A stretch of 64,000 nucleotides of DNA from CAYMTR01 sp964393405 (GTDB lineage: Bacteria > Bacteroidota > Bacteroidia > Bacteroidales > Prolixibacteraceae): assembly GCA_964393405.1 (NCBI GenBank), contig CAYMTR010000006.1, positions 1-64,000 on the forward strand, written 5' to 3'. Positions 17,777-25,690 of the stretch are shown piece after piece (position 1 is the stretch's first letter; each line of letters starts with the position of its first letter). The position numbers and the translations under genes are program-made. The notes beneath the pieces are model-generated. The model had not been told where the DNA came from. It was given only the letters and a program-made list of their open reading frames with translations, and did no database searches.

Positions 17777-19678
17777 ATGAGTGAATTAATCAAACATGAG
17801 TGTGGTATAGCAATGATAAGGTTGTTAAAGCCGCTAGATTATTATCAGCAAAAATATGGAACTTGGTTATACGGGCTTAATAAATTATATCTTTTAATGG
17901 AAAAGCAACATAACCGAGGACAAGATGGAGCAGGATTAGTTTCACTCAAGATTAACAGCAAACCGGGACAGGAATATCTTCATAGATCAAGGTCTGTTAA
18001 AGAAAATCCCATCAAAGATATATTTGATGGGATTTTTAAATTAAATAACAAAAGTTTAAAAAAGGAGCCTTTATTATTTAATGATTGTGATTGGGCAAAA
18101 GAGCATCTGCCCTTTGCCGGAGAAGCATACCTTGGGCATTTGCGGTATGGAACTTTTGGGAGAAATTCGTTAGAGTTTGTGCATCCGGTAATGAGACAAA
18201 ACAATTGGAAATCGAGAAATCTTGTACTTGCCGGAAATTTTAATTTGACAAACACTGATGAATTGTTCAAAAAACTGATTAGTCTTGGACAGCATCCAAG
18301 TGCTTATACTGATACTGTTACTGTTCTTGAAAAGATAGGGCACTTTCTTGATGAAGAAAACCAATTACTATTTAGACAATATAAGAATGATGGACTAAGT
18401 AATATTGAAATATCGCCACAAATAGAAGAAAATCTTAATATTCAAAAAATTCTGGAAAGGTCAACAAGAGATTTTGATGGTGGATACGCCATTGCAGGAA
18501 TGATTGGGCATGGTGATGTTTTTGTTACAAGGGATCCATGGGGTATAAGACCAGCATATTATTTTCAAGATGAGGAGTTTGTTGTTGTTGCCTCGGAACG
18601 TCCAGTGATTCAAACCGTAATGAACGTTCCGTATGAAGAAGTTAAAGAGCTGGATGCAGGATATGCATTGATTGTGAAGAAAAATGGAAAGACTTCTTTA
18701 GATCAAATCAGAGTACAGGAAAACAAACGGTCATGTTCGTTTGAAAGAATCTATTTTTCAAGGGGAAGTGATAAAGATATTTACCATGAAAGAAAAGAAT
18801 TGGGACGTCTATTGGCGCCGACAATTTTGGAGAAAATCGCATACGATTTGAAGAATACTGTATTTTCTTATATTCCTAATACTGCAGAGACTGCATTTTA
18901 TGGCATGATGGAAGGGATTCGGGAACATCTTTTCATATGGAAGAAAGAGCAAATCAAGGGTTTGAATGGAATTATTGATGAAGCCAAGATTGATGAAATA
19001 ATTTCTGTTGAACCAAGAATAGAAAAGATTGCAATAAAAGATGTTAAACTCAGAACTTTTATATCAGGTGATTCTGATCGTAATGAACTTGTAACCCATG
19101 TTTATGATGTGACTTACGGAGTTGTAAAAGAAAACATTGATACTTTAGTTATAATTGACGACTCAATTGTCAGGGGGACTACTCTGAAGCAAAGTATCTT
19201 GAGAATACTTGATAGGCTTCATCCACGGAAAATAATAATAATATCTTCTGCTCCCCAGATAAGATATCCTGATTGTTATGGGATTGATATGGCTGAGCTG
19301 GATAAGTTTGCAGCCTTTCATTCAGCTATTGAGTTGTTAAAAGATAATGGATTGGAAAGCATAATTGATGAAGTTTACAAAAAATGTAATGAACAGAAGA
19401 ATTTAGGGAAAGAAGACATAATCAATTATATTACTGAAATTTATAAGCCATTTTCAAATGAAGATATTTCTAGGAAAATGTCAGAAATGCTCAAACCTTC
19501 AGATTGTAACGCAGAAGTAGAAATTGTATTTCAGACTGTTGAGAATCTGCACAAAGCTTGTCCTGACAATACTGGTGACTGGTATTTTACAGGGAATTAC
19601 CCAACTCCGGGTGGGAACAAGGTCGTTAACTTGTCATTTATTAACTTTTACGAAGGAATAAGCGGAAGGGCTTATTAA
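17777..19678 (+). CDS. Divergent PurF-like glutamine amidotransferase/phosphoribosyltransferase
   Basis: A 633-residue fusion of a class II (Ntn) glutaminase and a type I phosphoribosyltransferase domain, homologous to amidophosphoribosyltransferase PurF but some 130 residues longer. The nucleophile Cys9 (CGIAMI) follows an 8-residue leader that would need removal. Further glutaminase motifs are HNRGQDGAG and LGHLRYGTFG. The oxyanion segment reads LAGNFNLTN, with Phe where PurF has Gly after the conserved Asn. The PRPP loop VIIDDSIVRGTT is intact, but the flexible loop that closes over PRPP in PurF (KNRYVGRTFI-like) is altered to VKLRTFISGDS. The core folds are clear. Whether it makes phosphoribosylamine or another product is open. 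It converges on glsB with one intervening base. Confidence 0.8.
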   Translation: MSELIKHECGIAMIRLLKPLDYYQQKYGTWLYGLNKLYLLMEKQHNRGQDGAGLVSLKINSKPGQEYLHRSRSVKENPIKDIFDGIFKLNNKSLKKEPLLFNDCDWAKEHLPFAGEAYLGHLRYGTFGRNSLEFVHPVMRQNNWKSRNLVLAGNFNLTNTDELFKKLISLGQHPSAYTDTVTVLEKIGHFLDEENQLLFRQYKNDGLSNIEISPQIEENLNIQKILERSTRDFDGGYAIAGMIGHGDVFVTRDPWGIRPAYYFQDEEFVVVASERPVIQTVMNVPYEEVKELDAGYALIVKKNGKTSLDQIRVQENKRSCSFERIYFSRGSDKDIYHERKELGRLLAPTILEKIAYDLKNTVFSYIPNTAETAFYGMMEGIREHLFIWKKEQIKGLNGIIDEAKIDEIISVEPRIEKIAIKDVKLRTFISGDSDRNELVTHVYDVTYGVVKENIDTLVIIDDSIVRGTTLKQSILRILDRLHPRKIIIISSAPQIRYPDCYGIDMAELDKFAAFHSAIELLKDNGLESIIDEVYKKCNEQKNLGKEDIINYITEIYKPFSNEDISRKMSEMLKPSDCNAEVEIVFQTVENLHKACPDNTGDWYFTGNYPTPGGNKVVNLSFINFYEGISGRAY

Positions 19679-19679
19679 T

Positions 19680-20615
19680 CTATTTCTTATTGCTAAGGTA
19701 AGTTTCTATATGCCTATCTTTTTTTGCTTCGTAAATATCATTAATAGTTACGATGATTCCAGTTTCTTCAACATCACCAAACTCGTCGTTAATAGCTGTT
19801 CCAAAAGATCTCATTGATGGAGACAATCCCATATAAGCATTAATAAGAGGAGGGATATTCTCTCCGTTTTCACGTACTTTTATGGATAGTATTTTATAAT
19901 CTTCCTTGAAATCATTACCCACGAAATATTTCTCGTAGTTCGATAGATTTAATTTGAGCTTATATTTTTCTTTTGGAAATACTAGTTCCTCGTGGTCGTT
20001 AAAATGTTTATTTAAGAAGCAAAGAATAAAATTCCGGGCATCAATATTGAAATGAGTATACATTGTTACTTTTCCAAAGAAATATTTCATTTCCGGATGG
20101 TCAACAGTTAATGCTCCAAGTCCATCCCATAAATTGTCAAGAGCAAACAGAGCTTTAGCGCCTGCTTTGCTGGATTGATAATCTGGCTGTACGAATGATC
20201 TTCCAAGTTCAAGAGTATGAGGTAAATATTCTTTCTTAAACTTTTCAGTGAAATGGAATAAATGCTCAGTTGCGAGATAAGGTTCTCCTTTTTCATTGTA
20301 ACCAGTGTTATTACAAAGAATGTAACGATATCCGCCTAATATTTCTCTGGCATCTGGATCCCATACAATTAACTGGTTGTAGGGTATTTCAGAAGTATCA
20401 TAATCATCAATATCTGTTTCGTTACCTGTTCCTCCACCGGCTTTCCGAAAAGTAATTTCCCTTAATCTTCCAATTTCATGCATGATGTTAGGAGAATCGT
20501 GGGCTGTTATAATAAAAATTTGATTTCCACCTTTATTGGTGTTTCTCATAAATTTTTCTGGTGTTAATTCTTTTTCAAGTTGATTAACAGATATTTTTGA
20601 AACAATGTTTTTCAT
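19680..20615 (-). CDS. glsB: Glycine N-acyltransferase of glycine-lipid synthesis (GNAT/OlsB-like)
   Basis: A 311-residue acyltransferase of the OlsB/hemolysin-like GNAT group. Visible features are IGRLREITFRKAGGGTG, YNQLIVWDPDAREILGGYRYI and LELGRSFVQPDYQ, the acyl-carrier binding core. In Bacteroides thetaiotaomicron GlsB acylates the amino group of glycine as the first step of glycine-lipid synthesis, and GlsA then adds a second acyl chain. Here the gene lies 31 bases downstream of a PlsC-type acyltransferase on the same strand, matching that pair. Acylation of ornithine rather than glycine cannot be excluded, because OlsB enzymes share the fold. It is cytoplasmic or peripheral to the inner membrane. 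Confidence 0.82.
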   Translation of the reverse strand: MKNIVSKISVNQLEKELTPEKFMRNTNKGGNQIFIITAHDSPNIMHEIGRLREITFRKAGGGTGNETDIDDYDTSEIPYNQLIVWDPDAREILGGYRYILCNNTGYNEKGEPYLATEHLFHFTEKFKKEYLPHTLELGRSFVQPDYQSSKAGAKALFALDNLWDGLGALTVDHPEMKYFFGKVTMYTHFNIDARNFILCFLNKHFNDHEELVFPKEKYKLKLNLSNYEKYFVGNDFKEDYKILSIKVRENGENIPPLINAYMGLSPSMRSFGTAINDEFGDVEETGIIVTINDIYEAKKDRHIETYLSNKK

Positions 20616-20646
20616 TTTTTGATTTATTCAATAAGAATTTTTAAGA

Positions 20647-21480
20647 TTATGATCTTAGTGAGTAAACAATATTTTTTATTTCATTTGCCCACTCAATTGG
20701 TTTTTTTGAATTATCCAATGACTCATATAGTATTGGTTTTCCAAATGATATCTTAAATCTCCTATTAGAGATTTTAAACATTTCATCAGCTAATAAAATC
20801 ATTTCTGCATTAAACTTAATATTTAAAGATTTTCTTAGATTAGCAAAATTGTAAAAGAAATTTGAATTTCTTCCTTCAAAATAAACAGGGATAATATTGC
20901 GTTTATTTTCAATAGCTTTTTGGACAAAGTGTTTACGCCATTCAAGATCGCGGATTTCTCCTTTAACTTTCCTAGAACAAAGACCTGCAGGGAATATTAA
21001 TATTTGGCTTTCTGATTTATATAATTCTTCAATTAAAGGGGCAGTGTTACGGGCTTGTTTCCCAACTTTGTTAATAGGGATGAAGAATTCTCTTAGTGGA
21101 CCGACTTCCATTAAGAAATCGTTGATTATTGTTTGGGTTTTCCCAAAGTTTTCGTTAATTATTTTCAATAAAATCAACCCATCAAGTCCACCTAAGGGAT
21201 GATTACTGGCAAAAATGAACTTACCTGATTTGGGCACATTCTCCAATCCGAATATTTCATATTGTGAATCGCTTTTTTTTATTACTTCAGAAATAAATCC
21301 TAAGCCTGAATTGCTATTAGTTTCTGTTATTAATTCATTTACCTTTTTTAAATGAAGTATTTTTGACAGTAAATAATAAATAAATCCAGGAATCCGGTTA
21401 CCTAATTTTGGATTTTTTCTTGTTATAATCTCCCTTATTTCTACTGGGTGAAAAACTTGTTTGTTGTTTTCTACCTCCAT
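20647..21480 (-). CDS. glsA: O-acyltransferase of glycine-lipid synthesis (PlsC family)
   Basis: A 277-residue PlsC-type acyltransferase. The catalytic HX4D motif appears as NHPLGGLD near residue 94, with the second block FFIPINKVGK and the third FPAGLCSRK typical of acylglycerol-phosphate and lyso-ornithine/lyso-glycine lipid acyltransferases. Placed directly upstream of glsB in the same operon, it most likely acylates the hydroxyl of the 3-hydroxy fatty acid on N-acyl glycine. The start is ATG at 21480. On sequence alone it could be an ordinary lysophosphatidate acyltransferase; the neighbour tips the balance. Confidence 0.8.
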   Translation of the reverse strand: MEVENNKQVFHPVEIREIITRKNPKLGNRIPGFIYYLLSKILHLKKVNELITETNSNSGLGFISEVIKKSDSQYEIFGLENVPKSGKFIFASNHPLGGLDGLILLKIINENFGKTQTIINDFLMEVGPLREFFIPINKVGKQARNTAPLIEELYKSESQILIFPAGLCSRKVKGEIRDLEWRKHFVQKAIENKRNIIPVYFEGRNSNFFYNFANLRKSLNIKFNAEMILLADEMFKISNRRFKISFGKPILYESLDNSKKPIEWANEIKNIVYSLRS

Positions 21481-21759
21481 TCAAATAGTTTTAAAGCTCC
21501 GAAAAGTAATAAAATTTTATAATAATATTATTTAAGGTTAAAGTTTAAAATTGATATTGTAGCATTTTTTAAAGTTGTCTTTTTTTTTAGGGAATATTTT
21601 AAGATAAGTATTGTCTAAATATCTTTATATGGATTCTCTCAGAATTGGATTCTCACCTTGCTAAATTCTGGTTTTTGCTCATCACTAAATACCTCTTATT
21701 AAGCTTTTGTTTAGGTTTTAAACAATTTGTTGAAAAGTTTTCTTTTTAGGCATATTAAA
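21481..21759. other. AT-rich spacer between glsA and the mraZ operator
   Basis: This stretch separates the divergent glsA and mraZ genes. It is very AT-rich with runs of T. TGGATTCTC occurs twice (21630-21638 and 21646-21654), 16 bases apart. I see no open frame, RNA gene or clear glsA promoter in it. Confidence 0.4.
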
Positions 21760-21815
21760 TAGTGTGTAATAAAGTGGAATAAAATTGTAATAAAGTGGAA
21801 TAAGTTTTAATTTTG
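21760..21815 (+). promoter_or_regulatory. MraZ-box array overlapping the dcw promoter
   Basis: AAAGTGGAAT occurs at 21771-21780 and again at 21792-21801 within an 18-base direct repeat (21765-21782 and 21786-21803). Degenerate versions sit at about 21761 and 21781, giving a period of 10-11 bases. GTGG-containing direct repeats at this spacing are how MraZ recognises DNA upstream of its own gene in other bacteria. TAATTTTG at 21808-21815 fits the Bacteroidota -7 element, with ATTG at 21784-21787 as a -33 element and a 20-base spacer. The boxes therefore lie across the promoter, consistent with MraZ repressing the whole dcw operon. Confidence 0.7.
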
Positions 21816-21838
21816 AACTTTAATTAATCTAAACCACT

Positions 21839-22291
21839 ATGCCAATATTCTCTAATCAATACAATGCCACTATTGACGATAAAGGGAGAGTCGTTTTGCC
21901 TTCAAACTATAAGAAGGAGCTTGGCCCTGATTATGAGAATGGGTTTGTAGTCGAATTAGATCCCTACGAAAACTGCTTGAATTTATATCCGATAGAGTCC
22001 TGGGAGAAAAGGCTTCAGTTTATAAAATCCAAATTAAATCCAAACGATCCTAGGCAGAGTAAGTTATTGGATAAATTTTATCAGAATTTTTCAAAAATCT
22101 CTGTTGCAGAAAATGGACGCTTGAATATTCCTAAGACATTCTACGAAAAGAAAGGTGTCATAAAAGATGTTGTATTTACCGGTCAGGGCGATAGGATAAG
22201 GTTATGGGATATTGACGAATTTAGAAAGTCGATGTTGCCTGACGATGATTTTAGAGGATTGTTTGAAGAGTTTCTTGGGGGAGGTTTTTAA
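21839..22291 (+). CDS. mraZ: Transcriptional regulator MraZ
   Basis: The 150-residue protein has two AbrB/SpoVT-like swapped-hairpin domains. The first contains YNATIDDKGRVVLP (residues 8-21) and the second ISVAENGRLNIP (residues ~86-97). MraZ forms a ring-shaped oligomer that binds direct repeats upstream of its own gene and represses the dcw operon. It is the first gene of the cluster here, and matching repeats lie 36-80 bases upstream of its ATG. The rsmH gene follows after 15 bases. Confidence 0.96.
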   Translation: MPIFSNQYNATIDDKGRVVLPSNYKKELGPDYENGFVVELDPYENCLNLYPIESWEKRLQFIKSKLNPNDPRQSKLLDKFYQNFSKISVAENGRLNIPKTFYEKKGVIKDVVFTGQGDRIRLWDIDEFRKSMLPDDDFRGLFEEFLGGGF

Positions 22292-22306
22292 AATAAATTA
22301 AATAAA

Positions 22307-23209
22307 ATGGAAGTCGACTATCATATTCCGGTCTTGTTGAATGAATCTATTGAAGGTTTGGCGATCATTCCCGGGGGTGTATATGTAGATGTTACATTTG
22401 GAGGAGGAGGACATTCAAGAAAAATTCTGGAGAAATTAGGAGGAGGTCGTTTAATTGCTTTTGACCAAGACTCAGATGCAGTTAAAAATATAATTCAGGA
22501 TGAAAGGTTCGTTTTTGTCCATAACAATTTTAAGTATATAAAAAATTTCGTTCGGTTTCATGGTTATGAGAAAGTCGACGGAATATTGGCAGATCTAGGT
22601 GTTTCATCTCATGATTTTGATGTTCCTGAAAGAGGTTTTTCGTTTAGATATAACGGGTTGCTGGATATGAGGATGAATCAAACAGGAAGTTTGACAGCAG
22701 AAGAAGTGATAAATGATTATTCTGAAGAAGACCTGATAAGGATTTTCCGGGAATATGGGGAATTGGACAATTCCAAAAAAATAGTTTCGCTAATAATGTT
22801 ATCGAGACAAGCCAAAAGAATTAAAACTACATTACAGTTGAGTGAGATATTAACACCTGTTATTCCTTCAAAATTTGCGAACAAATATTTGGCAAAAATT
22901 TTCCAATCACTAAGAATAGAGGTTAACAAAGAATTAGAAACGTTGAAGATTTTTTTAGAAGATTCAGCTGATTTGTTGAAACCAGGAGGTCGCTTGGTCG
23001 TTTTAAGCTATCATTCTTTGGAGGATAGGTTGGTAAAGAATTTTTTTCAAAAGGGGGACTTTTACGGAGAGGGGGAACAAGATTTTTATGGTAATAAAAT
23101 TTTGAAATTCAAACCTGTTGGGAAGAAACTGCTTGTCCCTGATGATAAAGAAATTTCAATAAATCCCAGGGCTCGAAGTGCCAAACTAAGAATTGCAGAA
23201 AGAATTTAA
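22307..23209 (+). CDS. rsmH: 16S rRNA (cytosine-1402 N4)-methyltransferase
   Basis: Methylates N4 of cytidine 1402 in the ribosomal P site. The 300-residue protein shows HIPVLLNESIEGL at the N-terminus, the S-adenosylmethionine loop VDVTFGGGGHSRKIL, DGILADLGVSSHDFD and the C-terminal VLSYHSLEDRLVK block, all diagnostic of RsmH/MraW. It is the second gene of the dcw cluster in most bacteria. One base separates its stop from the ftsL start. Confidence 0.97.
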   Translation: MEVDYHIPVLLNESIEGLAIIPGGVYVDVTFGGGGHSRKILEKLGGGRLIAFDQDSDAVKNIIQDERFVFVHNNFKYIKNFVRFHGYEKVDGILADLGVSSHDFDVPERGFSFRYNGLLDMRMNQTGSLTAEEVINDYSEEDLIRIFREYGELDNSKKIVSLIMLSRQAKRIKTTLQLSEILTPVIPSKFANKYLAKIFQSLRIEVNKELETLKIFLEDSADLLKPGGRLVVLSYHSLEDRLVKNFFQKGDFYGEGEQDFYGNKILKFKPVGKKLLVPDDKEISINPRARSAKLRIAERI

Positions 23210-23210
23210 A

Positions 23211-23549
23211 ATGCCGGAAGAAACGAAACATAATAGAAAGGTAGGAGTAAGGCAAATTCTTTTAGGAAATGTTTTCTTGAATGAAAATATTTTAAAGTGG
23301 CTACCTGTTGTGGTTTTGTTGGCCTTCTTAGGTTTGTTAATGATTTCCACTCGTTTCAGAGGAGAAAAGATACTCAGGGATACACATATTGTTCAGGAAC
23401 AGGTAAAGGCGTTAAGATCTGAATCTGCAACAACTGAAGCAAGGTTAATGAGGTTAAGTAGGTATTCAACAGTATTGAAAGAGACAAAAAGAAGAGGTTT
23501 AAATTTGAAACAGTCAAATGAGCCTCCACGAAAGATAAAGATTGACTAA
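23211..23549 (+). CDS. ftsL: FtsL-like small division membrane protein
   Basis: From ATG 23211 the protein has 112 residues, with one membrane segment (WLPVVVLLAFLGLLMIS, about residues 30-46) and a periplasmic alpha-helical, probably coiled-coil stretch (VQEQVKALRSESATTEARL). That layout, between rsmH and ftsI, is the FtsL position. FtsL joins FtsQ and FtsB and activates FtsW/FtsI septal synthesis. An in-frame TTG at 23193 would overlap rsmH; I prefer the ATG directly after the rsmH stop. Sequence conservation in this family is low, so the call rests on topology and place. Confidence 0.8.
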   Translation: MPEETKHNRKVGVRQILLGNVFLNENILKWLPVVVLLAFLGLLMISTRFRGEKILRDTHIVQEQVKALRSESATTEARLMRLSRYSTVLKETKRRGLNLKQSNEPPRKIKID

Positions 23550-23553
23550 TAAA

Positions 23554-25668
23554 ATGAATTTAAGAAAAAACATATTGTTACGATATACCATACTTATAGT
23601 AATGGTAATGGTTTTTTCTTTTGGGCTGGTAGTTAAAATTGTAGTAATACAAATTACTGGAAGTGAGAAGTGGGGCAGCAAAGTAAAATATCTGGAGGAT
23701 AAAGAGAAAATTATTGAAGGCATAAGAGGAGATATTTGCTCCCATGATGGTAGAGTTTTATCAACGTCGGTTCCTTTTTACGAAATAAGATTTGATTTAG
23801 GAGCGACTTCGGTTAGAAGTATTTTCAATAAAGAAGTCGGGGCACTTTCTAAAAAGCTTTCTCAGGTTTTTCCTGATAAGTCTAGTGCTCAATTTAAGAA
23901 GGAACTTACTGCAGCATATAAGAGAAAAGAGAGATATTATTTAGTCCATCCACAGAAAGTTACCTATGAACAATTAAAAAAGATAGAGACGTTTCCAATT
24001 TTTAAAAATGGGAAATTTAAAGGAGGATTTGTTGTAGTACAAGAAAATATTAGATTTTCGCCACAGGGGAAAATGGCATCTCGGACAATAGGTCTTGTAA
24101 ATAAAGGTACAGGAGATGGATATCAGGGGACAAAAGGGATTTCTGGCATTGAAGAGAAATTTGAGGATTACCTTAGGGGGGATGAGGGTTTACAGGTTCA
24201 ACAAAATCTATCAGGAAGATGGGTTAACATTACTTCAATAGAACCTGAGAAAGGCAAAAATATTTATACAACCATAGATGTTTATCTTCAAGATGTTACT
24301 GAAACGTACTTGCGCAATCAGTTGATTAAAAGTAAAGCAGAATATGGAACGGCAGTAGTAATGGAGGTAAGTACAGGGAAAATCAGAGCCATCTCGAATC
24401 TGGGATTAAAGAACGGAGAATATCAGGAAACATATAATTATGCATATGGGCATGAGGGATGTACCGAACCAGGCTCAACGTTTAAACTTGCTTCTATGCT
24501 TGTTGCGTTAGAAGAAGGCCTTGTTGATACATCAGATGTTTTTGATATAGGTGACGGAAAATGGAAGATTTACGATAAGACTATTTATGACAGTGATTAT
24601 GGTCATGGAGAACATGGGAAAATGACTGTTAAGGAAATATTTGAGCGTTCGTCCAATGTTGGGATTGCAAAGATCATTAACAAATGCTATAAAGGGCGAG
24701 AGAAGGAATTTATAAACAGAATTTACAGATTAGGGTTAAACGAAAGATTAGATCTGGGTTTTAAAGGAGAATCAAAGCCATATATTAAATACCCGACTGA
24801 CGATAATTGGTGGGGAACATCACTTACATGGATTTCTCATGGATATGAACTTCAAATATCTCCATTGCAGATTCTTTCACTATATAACGCAATTGCGAAC
24901 AATGGGAAAATGATGAAGCCAATGTTTATTGAATCTATTAATGACAATGGATACACCGAGAAAGAATTTGACCCCGAAGTGATTAAATACTCGATTTGCA
25001 GTAACTCGACTCTGAGAAAATTAAAAAGCATGATGGAGGGAGTTGTTGAAAATGGAACAGCCAAGAATCTCAGATCAAGTAAGTACAGATTTGCAGGTAA
25101 GACCGGAACTGCTAAAATATACGATAAGAAAAGAGGTTACCTCGATAGTCGTTACAGGGCATCATTTGCCGGATATTTTCCTGCAGAAGACCCAAAATAT
25201 TCTTGTGTCGTAGTGATTTCAGAGCCAAAGGGTGATTATTACGGGGGCTCTATTGCTGGTCCGGTTTTCAGGAATATTGCAGATTGTATAATGTCAACAG
25301 ATTTGAGAATTGAGACTGTAAGGAAAACATCAAACGATGAAGAAAAGTTACCCCCTTTGATGAATGGAATTGAGAAAGAGACGAAAATTGTTTGTAAACA
25401 ACTTGACATAAGATACAAATCTTCCAAGGAAGATGGAGATTGGGTTTCCACATCTGAGGATGGTAAATCAGTTGAAATGAAAGCAAGAAAGTTTGTGAAG
25501 GGACAAATACCAAATGTTTTTGGAATGGGAGCATCGGATGCAATATATATAATTGAAAGTGCCGGATATAAGTGTAATATGAGTGGGGCAGGTAAGGTGG
25601 TAAGACAATCACCTCAGCCAGGTTCTAAATGTGGCCCGGGACAAGTAGTATACTTAAGCTTAAGTTAG
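23554..25668 (+). CDS. ftsI: Septal transpeptidase FtsI (class B PBP) with PASTA domain
   Basis: Cross-links peptidoglycan at the septum. From ATG 23554 it has 704 residues; a TTG at 23542 is possible but overlaps ftsL. Residues ~10-35 form the membrane anchor. The dimerization domain is followed by the transpeptidase domain with STFK (catalytic Ser about 309), SSN (about 366) and KTGT (about 516). The final ~65 residues form one PASTA domain (IPNVFGMGASDAIYIIESAGY), usual in Bacteroidota FtsI but absent from E. coli FtsI. It lies in the dcw order between ftsL and murE. Confidence 0.95.
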   Translation: MNLRKNILLRYTILIVMVMVFSFGLVVKIVVIQITGSEKWGSKVKYLEDKEKIIEGIRGDICSHDGRVLSTSVPFYEIRFDLGATSVRSIFNKEVGALSKKLSQVFPDKSSAQFKKELTAAYKRKERYYLVHPQKVTYEQLKKIETFPIFKNGKFKGGFVVVQENIRFSPQGKMASRTIGLVNKGTGDGYQGTKGISGIEEKFEDYLRGDEGLQVQQNLSGRWVNITSIEPEKGKNIYTTIDVYLQDVTETYLRNQLIKSKAEYGTAVVMEVSTGKIRAISNLGLKNGEYQETYNYAYGHEGCTEPGSTFKLASMLVALEEGLVDTSDVFDIGDGKWKIYDKTIYDSDYGHGEHGKMTVKEIFERSSNVGIAKIINKCYKGREKEFINRIYRLGLNERLDLGFKGESKPYIKYPTDDNWWGTSLTWISHGYELQISPLQILSLYNAIANNGKMMKPMFIESINDNGYTEKEFDPEVIKYSICSNSTLRKLKSMMEGVVENGTAKNLRSSKYRFAGKTGTAKIYDKKRGYLDSRYRASFAGYFPAEDPKYSCVVVISEPKGDYYGGSIAGPVFRNIADCIMSTDLRIETVRKTSNDEEKLPPLMNGIEKETKIVCKQLDIRYKSSKEDGDWVSTSEDGKSVEMKARKFVKGQIPNVFGMGASDAIYIIESAGYKCNMSGAGKVVRQSPQPGSKCGPGQVVYLSLS

Positions 25669-25690
25669 TTTTATTGTAAGGTCAATATTT

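Noticed and set aside
23193..23210. TTG start for ftsL
   Set aside because: It would overlap rsmH. An ATG immediately after the rsmH stop gives a normal FtsL-length protein.
25268..25612. 114-codon minus-strand frame over the FtsI PASTA region
   Set aside because: Antisense to a confident gene, low complexity, with no start context or homology that I recognise.
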